A DNA stretch of 64,000 nt from Mesostigma viride (taxonomy: Eukaryota; Streptophyta; Mesostigmatophyceae; Mesostigmatales; Mesostigmataceae), in NCBI GenBank assembly GCA_009746045.1, contig RPFO01000189.1, positions 232,137 to 296,136 on the forward strand, in the 5' to 3' direction. The notes under the pieces are model-generated. The model ran no database searches, had not been told where the DNA came from, and saw only the letters and a list, made by a program, of their open reading frames with translations. The position numbers and the translations under genes were made by a program. Positions within the stretch are counted from its first letter, which is position 1. Each line of letters starts with the position of its first letter. Positions 31,884-64,000 of the stretch are shown here, one piece after another.

Positions 31884-33109
31884 TCGTGACGTCTTGGCGG
31901 TTGACGCTAGAAAACCCCAGTAAAACTAGCTGCGAATTTAACGAAACCCATTTCTGAGTGCCCTTGCTCGCAGAGGTGCCGCCGGGCTGCCGAGGTTGCA
32001 AAGGTGTCTTCGACAAAATGGAATCGAAGCATTGCGCCCGTGGTACCACCGCTATTAATTGTCAATTATACGAATTATACCTCGAACGTTCATTGGCAGA
32101 GGCGAGTCAGGCGACCTAAGTACTGCTGCTCAGGACTACTGAAGGCGTGCATGCTCCCGGGCACATCATCGCTTTACCTTGGCGGGACGCTGGTTGCTGA
32201 CCCCAACCCCGACGCCTCGCTGCGCACGTGTCCTTCCTTTCAAGTTGGTGCCGAGATCCACGTCACGTGATCGCGCGCGGGGCACGGTCACCGACTCGCC
32301 GGAGCTCCGGTCGCCCAACGCGTGCGTGTACTGCTGCTGGCTGCACGACATGTGTTGCCAGACGTAACCGAGGTTTGTGAGGAAAGTATTAAGTGAGACG
32401 TACTGTACAGGTAGCCTAGCCGCCAAGAGTATAATAAGTAACCTGCACGGCCTGTAGATTTGTGGCGAACATTATCTGCTATTAGTGCTTTCTTCTATGA
32501 GCGTTCATTCTTTTTGGGCAGTTTCCGCCATCTAGCTCGCGGCCCTTGCCGAAATGCCGTCATGTCGAATACCTGGCAGCTTTAGATTGTTTTCGTTGAT
32601 ATCGTGGTTAGGGATGCTTTAGTTGCTGGCTTATGGCTTTTCGGGGATTTCATAAATGTGTTATGGTACTGAAGGATGTTGTGCCTATGGACGCTCTGGC
32701 TTCTTGTTGTGTGAGACTAGAGAGTGACTCACCCTTTCTTTCGCAGCGGCATCGAAGCGCTCAGAAGCTGAACGGCCGCCAATGATTTCTTTACATTTCA
32801 GCGTGCAGAGAAAGAATAGTTATGATGATGATCACGCTGGAGATATTGCATTTGTGTGACTGCATGTAGATAGGTGCCACAATTGGTTTGTGTCAGCGTT
32901 CCCTTTTTACGACGATGTGACAAGACTACAATACGTGCTCGAGAAGGCGCACCCCATGTGCCTTCAGTTGGTTTACGTGTGTTGAATCAGATTCAATACG
33001 GAGACCTCATACGTAAATTATCGAGCTTTTTTTTCTTTCCAACTTGTAGTCAACGATACATTCAACTTATATTCAATTTATGTGTCGACTTAACATAACC
33101 CATTTACGC
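31884..33109. other. CLN3 upstream region, no gene seen
   Basis: This holds the CLN3 5' UTR and presumed promoter. No TATA box was found close to the ATG. From about 32.4 kb the sequence becomes T-rich and non-repetitive. Plus-strand upstream sequence of the LINE relic begins toward the right end. I see no other feature. Confidence 0.4.
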
Positions 33110-33533
33110 CCTACCTTGGCCAACCAGGGCGGCATATCTTGACCTGGCCTGGGCCCAAGGACATTCCCAGGAAGCTAGGTAAACCTGCCATGAACTACAT
33201 CCAGATGTTGCTGGCCGACCTAGTGGTCCCAGCTCAGTTTGAACACCGCATTCACTCCCTCTCTCTTCTTTGGACTGCCATGCAGAACAAGAAGCGGTGG
33301 CAGAAGATTGTCCAGGCTCACACCCCAGCCCCTGTGGGCAAGCCCCAGCCCCCCGGCCAAGAGGAAGGGGCGTTTTGCTGAGTAGTGTAGTTAGGATTTT
33401 TCTAGACTAGATAGCTTAGAGTTAGGTTCGTTCGATTACGCGGCTCCGCCCACCTCCATCCATCCAGCAAGGAATATGTGCTACATGACCTCCCAACGGA
33501 GACATGTTATAATTTAATTTAACTTAAATTTGG
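33110..33533 (+). pseudogene. LINE ORF2 3' end and 3' UTR, plus copy
   Basis: An 80-codon frame ends with LLWTAMQNKKRWQKIVQ and HTPAPVGKP, the C-terminal block of the LINE family here. Its 3' UTR (GTGCTACATGACCTCCCAAC, then ACATGTTATAATTTAATTTAA) matches the minus-strand relic at 10.4 kb. It lies in the CLN3-DHC1b intergenic region and is strongly 5'-truncated. Confidence 0.75.
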
Positions 33534-34989
33534 TCCTAGAAGACGTGCTAACACTGAACACTGGTCTTTGCGATAGTTGGGGATTTGATAAGGAGATGAG
33601 GTGCCTGCAGGTGCTCGGCTGCCCCTTTCCAGCTCCCCCTTTTCCAGTTTCCAGAACTTTGTGAAGTCGTGTAGTCACTTTGGAAGTTCGGCTCAGTTCA
33701 GTTTATTGTCACACGCCTGGCCGACAGGGGTCTGAATGTAAGTAAGTAAGTGTGTGAAGACATGCCACGGAGTACCTGATGAGGTACTTTTCTACGCGGA
33801 TACTGCACCTGAAAAGGCAAGTGGCGCGATCGACTCACTCACCCAGTTCTGAATGTAGCTTGGGAGTAATTACTTACCAGATGCGCAGAGGCATGCCATT
33901 GAGTAAAATCTAAACGCTAGTGTGGACTTGACAGTCGGTATGGAGATTGTCAGTGCCAGTACTGGCGCGAGTGCCGGTGACAGTAATAATTCTGACAAAC
34001 TTGGTCACGATGCGGCTGCGCCGCGCGTTCAAATTTCATAAGTAGGGTGGGCTACTCGTTTTTGGGACTAGCGAACCCCATACCGAGTATTGGAAACTGA
34101 GGTCACCCGGTACCCAAACCCCAGACTTCAGGTAGTAGCTAGGGCAGTTTAGGAGGTGTTGTTGTGTTGATAAGCTTGGTTGGCATAAACCTTACTACAG
34201 TGCTCTAATGACCTGTCTGGGAGAAACATAGATAATGCTGGTAAGGCAGGTTAGTGCTAGCTACCGCCTACCATCGTTATTGCTATCAAAGAGACAGCCA
34301 GCGCAGGCCAGAAATCGGGGGAATCCGGCCGGACCATGGTAGCTCGAGCCTGCCGTTATCTTTTTCGCGTAGAGTCGCTCAGGATGATGAATATGAATGG
34401 AGATGAAAATGTGTAGCCTTGTGCATTGAAATTATGGCTGGCTTACGTGTAGAGCGACTAGAGGACCTAGACGGTGGGGCCATGCACGTACATAATTATA
34501 AGGCGCTGGCCATGCTTGAGGGACGGTGGAGTATGAGGTGGGAGCCCACCCCATGGTAATCTGTAAGCATATTCAGCATGTTTTTTGTGCATGTTGGATG
34601 GCCCATCCATATGCAGTGGACATGGCGGCATATGAAGTGGACATCATGGTGATTGCTTGCTTACTGATGGTCCTTCGCGCCTTGTCAGGTGGTCCTATAT
34701 ATAAAACCCATCAACTCGAGCAGTTCTTGTCACCAAGACCCCCAACCTAGCTTGAGCATAGCGCTCGCTCAAGTACAAGCTGAATAATCGAAATTCAATA
34801 AATGAGCAAGGCGGGTTGGAAACTTGAGCACGTTCGTGTACTTTGCTACATTGAATATCCGGATTCAAGGACAAACTTAGACCAGGGTATGGTTTCAGAG
34901 ATTCCGGCCATTTGCTTATTCTGATCAGACACTCCGCAAAGGTGAAAACCTTTGCGTTCAGTGGCAGGCCGCGGAAAACGCGGAAAACG

Positions 34990-35085
34990 CGATCTGCAAA
35001 TGAATCCGACCGGAATCGAACTGGGGACCTCTCGCACCAATTTTGCTGACTAAAGGACGGACGTCTCCGGTTACCATGGCATCGC
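34990..35085 (-). ncRNA. tRNA-like segment with a pol III B box
   Basis: The minus strand reads GGTGCGAGAGGTCCCCAGTT followed by CGATTCCGG, which resembles the 3' half of a tRNA: anticodon stem 3' strand, variable loop and a near-consensus B box (GTTCGATTCC). The T stem is imperfect and no matching acceptor 5' strand or anticodon stem could be built. It is probably a tRNA pseudogene or the head of a tRNA-derived SINE. Confidence 0.25.
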
Positions 35086-35089
35086 CAAC

Positions 35090-35094
35090 TTACA
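35090..35094 (-). terminator. TGTAA polyadenylation signal candidate for DHC1b
   Basis: The minus strand reads TGTAA about 260 nt past the DHC1b stop. It matches the volvocine poly(A) word but lies at the edge of the tRNA-like segment, so the assignment is weak. Confidence 0.25.
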
Positions 35095-35354
35095 CCTACA
35101 GTCATCCGCAAAAGTTCTCCTGTCCGGGGAGTGATGCAAGCCTTTCGGATTTGGTACTAGATAAATCACTCGAGATCTGTGTGTAGGAGTACTACACACG
35201 TGTCTGCACGCGAGACTTGTTCAGTCTCGCATTTGCTTATGTTTCTTGGCGGCGAATTCAATCTGCCCTGCACCAGGGCAGCCAAAATACTCCCCCCTAA
35301 GAACTGCTAAATGATCCATGGCTGCAACATCCCCATCAAGTTTGTTGGCAGGCG

Positions 35355-63345
<27,991 letters not shown>

Positions 63346-64000
63346 CTGCGGTAGGAAGGAGACAGGGCGGTAACAGGGAAGAAGGGCCGGAATAGAGAAG
63401 CAGGGCGGGAATAGAGAAGCAGGGTGGGAATAGGGAAGCAGGGCGGGAATAGGGAAGAGGGCAGGAATAGGGACGCAGGGCGGGAATAGGGACGCAGGGC
63501 AGGAATAGGGACGCAGGGTAGAAACAGGGAATCACTGGTTATGTACAAGCATGTTTTTGCAATCGCAGGCAATGAAGGGAAGAGTGCACAACCGCGAAAC
63601 ATTTACAGACACGTACACCGCCATCTGGCCTGCACACACACACAGGCTTCCTGCAAGGATATTGTACACATAATGGAAGAAGCATGCAGATGCACAACTA
63701 CGTGCAATAGCAGTGCCATTACTTCAAATAGTCCAAGCCCATCAACAAAGAGGAGCACGGATCCAACAAAAGTGGAGCACCTAGCGCCACATGCTGCGCT
63801 GTTACTTCTGGCATGGAATAGATGTAAGTTTGAAATAGGCGCACGAGCCCCATCTGCCTGTCCAAACACCCTTGCTGCCCCCCAATACACTTGGAGTGGA
63901 ACCTTGCACAGTTTGTTCAAGGCGCCCTTTCCCCCGCTGGTTATGCTGCCAATGGTGGGACGGCCGACGCCTCCTTTCTATTAATAGATGCTGACCGTGC
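63346..64000 (-). other. DHC1b intron upstream of AAA1
   Basis: No exon was recognised between the acceptor at 63346-63347 and the window edge. 63355-63530 is a tandem repeat of about 18-19 bp (AGGGCGGGAATAGGGACGC type, about nine copies). The rest is non-repetitive, with no dynein linker homology in any frame. Confidence 0.7.

Larger units (their letters stand above)
33534..35354. other. DHC1b-CLN3 intergenic stretch
   Basis: No gene recognised. Near 33735-33790 is an inverted copy of the LINE (TTAC)n 3' end seen at 9.8 kb, here as GTAAGTAAGTAAG plus GGTACTCCGTGGCATG in reverse. The word GCGCAGGCCAGAAATCGG at 34.3 kb recurs at 20.69 kb. A small hairpin GCAAAGGTGAAAACCTTTGC lies at about 34937. 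The right end is the DHC1b 3' UTR. Confidence 0.5.

Noticed and set aside
63603-63920. A 105-codon minus frame as an upstream dynein exon
   Set aside because: No resemblance to the dynein linker and no phase-compatible splice pair; treated as intron.

Overview
The window is nuclear DNA of a flagellated eukaryote, most likely a chlamydomonadalean green alga. The evidence is GC-rich coding sequence, many short GT-AG exons split by repeat-filled introns, a TGTAA-type polyadenylation candidate, dense LINE and LTR debris, and a gene for the retrograde intraflagellar-transport motor. The lineage is inferred; no rRNA or organelle marker is present to fix it.

Layout. From 0.6 to about 6.7 kb, minus strand, lies a Copia-related LTR-type retroelement: gag with a CCHC knuckle, then pol in the same frame behind a single UGA. 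The pol domain order is integrase, protease, RT, RNase H. From 7 to 20.7 kb is a graveyard of non-LTR retrotransposons: ORF1-like pieces on the plus strand, several 5'-truncated ORF2 3' ends on both strands, one degraded endonuclease-RT copy (11.0-13.9 kb), and one better preserved RT copy (17.2-19.9 kb) with a frameshift just after YADD. From 21.6 to 31.9 kb, minus strand, is a nine-exon CLN3 (battenin) homologue that assembles to 593 codons in one frame. From 31.9 to 35.35 kb is intergenic sequence with another LINE 3' end. From 35.36 to 63.35 kb, minus strand, are 33 exons of cytoplasmic dynein-2 heavy chain (DHC1b/DYNC2H1), from AAA1 to the stop codon. They join without a break into 2,667 codons; the N-terminal tail and linker lie beyond the right edge.

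The two cellular genes are in tandem, with CLN3 3.5 kb downstream of DHC1b. DHC1b drives retrograde IFT; CLN3 is an endolysosomal membrane protein. Nothing here shows a functional link between them.

The most striking structure is in the introns. At about fifteen exon-intron junctions in both genes the splice site, with some flanking exon, has been copied in tandem or nearby (units of 18 to about 142 bp). Several units are multiples of three and stay open (51, 57 and 117 bp), so use of a distal donor would insert whole repeats into the protein. The retroelement with integrase ahead of protease and a UGA between gag and pol is the second point of interest.
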